Assembly: GCA_023228885.1 (NCBI GenBank)
Contig: JALOAJ010000008.1
Span: 22,845-86,844 of the forward strand
Reading direction: 5' to 3'
From: Bacillota bacterium
Lineage (GTDB): Bacteria; Bacillota; Clostridia; Monoglobales; Firm-18
DNA: 64,000 nt
In this document: one piece after another, positions 63,894 to 64,000 of the stretch
Position numbering within the stretch: the stretch's first letter is position 1
How the letters are laid out: the number at the start of each line of letters is the position of its first letter
The notes under the pieces: generated by a model
The model's database searches: none
What the model was told of the DNA's origin: nothing
The model's input: the letters and a program-made list of their open reading frames with translations, nothing else
Program-made: the position numbers and the translations under genes

Positions 63894-64000
63894 TGTGACA
63901 AAAAAGATGAAAAAAGGAAAGACCTCTGATATAATGAAGTTTACGACAACAATCAAGTATCGGAGAGATCTTTCCTATGAAAACAATTATAACAGAAGAA
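63894..64000 (+). mobile_element. Possible left end of an insertion sequence and start of a transposase
   Basis: A TGTGAC sequence, as found at ends of some IS families (5'-TGT), begins at 63894. Behind it lies an imperfect inverted repeat (GGAAAGACCTC at about 63918 and GAGATCTTTCC at about 63964) and then an ATG at 63977 with MKTIITEE, cut by the window edge. The reading as a transposase start is a guess from layout. Confidence 0.3.

Overview
The window looks like a chromosome segment of an anaerobic, spore-forming Clostridia (Bacillota). It carries a dcw cell-wall cluster with a MurE DNPR motif (meso-diaminopimelate type), sleB-ypeB germination genes, an SspF-like spore protein, whiA, a DnaE replicase and a TRAP (mtrB) gene. 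Base composition is moderately AT-rich. TTG is used often as a start codon, always judged here from the ribosome binding site. No tRNA, rRNA or CRISPR array was seen.

Positions 1-43,436 are almost entirely devoted to a complex acidic glycan. There are three minus-strand transcription units. Operon A (about 12,050 to beyond 1) has a CUT1 sugar importer (LipO/LplB/YtcP type), an M14 metallopeptidase-like protein, a secreted PL8 lyase and two secreted LamG-repeat proteins. It is preceded by a one-component membrane AraC regulator with its own promoter and terminator. Operon B (about 35,190 to 18,176, ten genes) starts with an S-layer-anchored protein. It continues with a large discoidin-domain protein that may be a lyase, a second CUT1 importer, a YesM/YesN-type two-component system, two Gfo/Idh/MocA oxidoreductases and a secreted O-acetylesterase. 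Operon C (43,5xx to 35,322) has an Old Yellow Enzyme, a sulfatase, an SDR, an FAD oxidoreductase, a HAD hydrolase and a GH3 beta-N-acetylhexosaminidase, closed by a terminator. Together they suggest lysis of a sulfated, acetylated, hexosamine/uronate-containing glycan outside the cell, import of fragments, and redox and hydrolytic processing inside.

Between operons A and B (14,527-18,184) lies a corrinoid methyl-transfer cassette: two UroD-fold methyltransferase-like proteins, a B12-binding protein and a DUF2284 Cys-rich protein. It may demethylate a methylated compound, possibly a methyl-ether sugar (inference).

From 43,641 on the content is housekeeping. First comes a small Cys-rich protein with a clear promoter and a 20-bp terminator stem. 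A candidate LexA box and a promoter with three helically phased GTGG repeats (likely MraZ operator) precede mraZ-rsmH-ftsL-spoVD-murE-murF-mraY-ftsW-murG; murD is missing from its usual place. On the minus strand follow rpmB, pgsA, pfkA, a DUF2007-like gene, mtrB, dnaE, whiA, an SspF-like gene, ypeB and sleB. The right edge may enter an insertion sequence.
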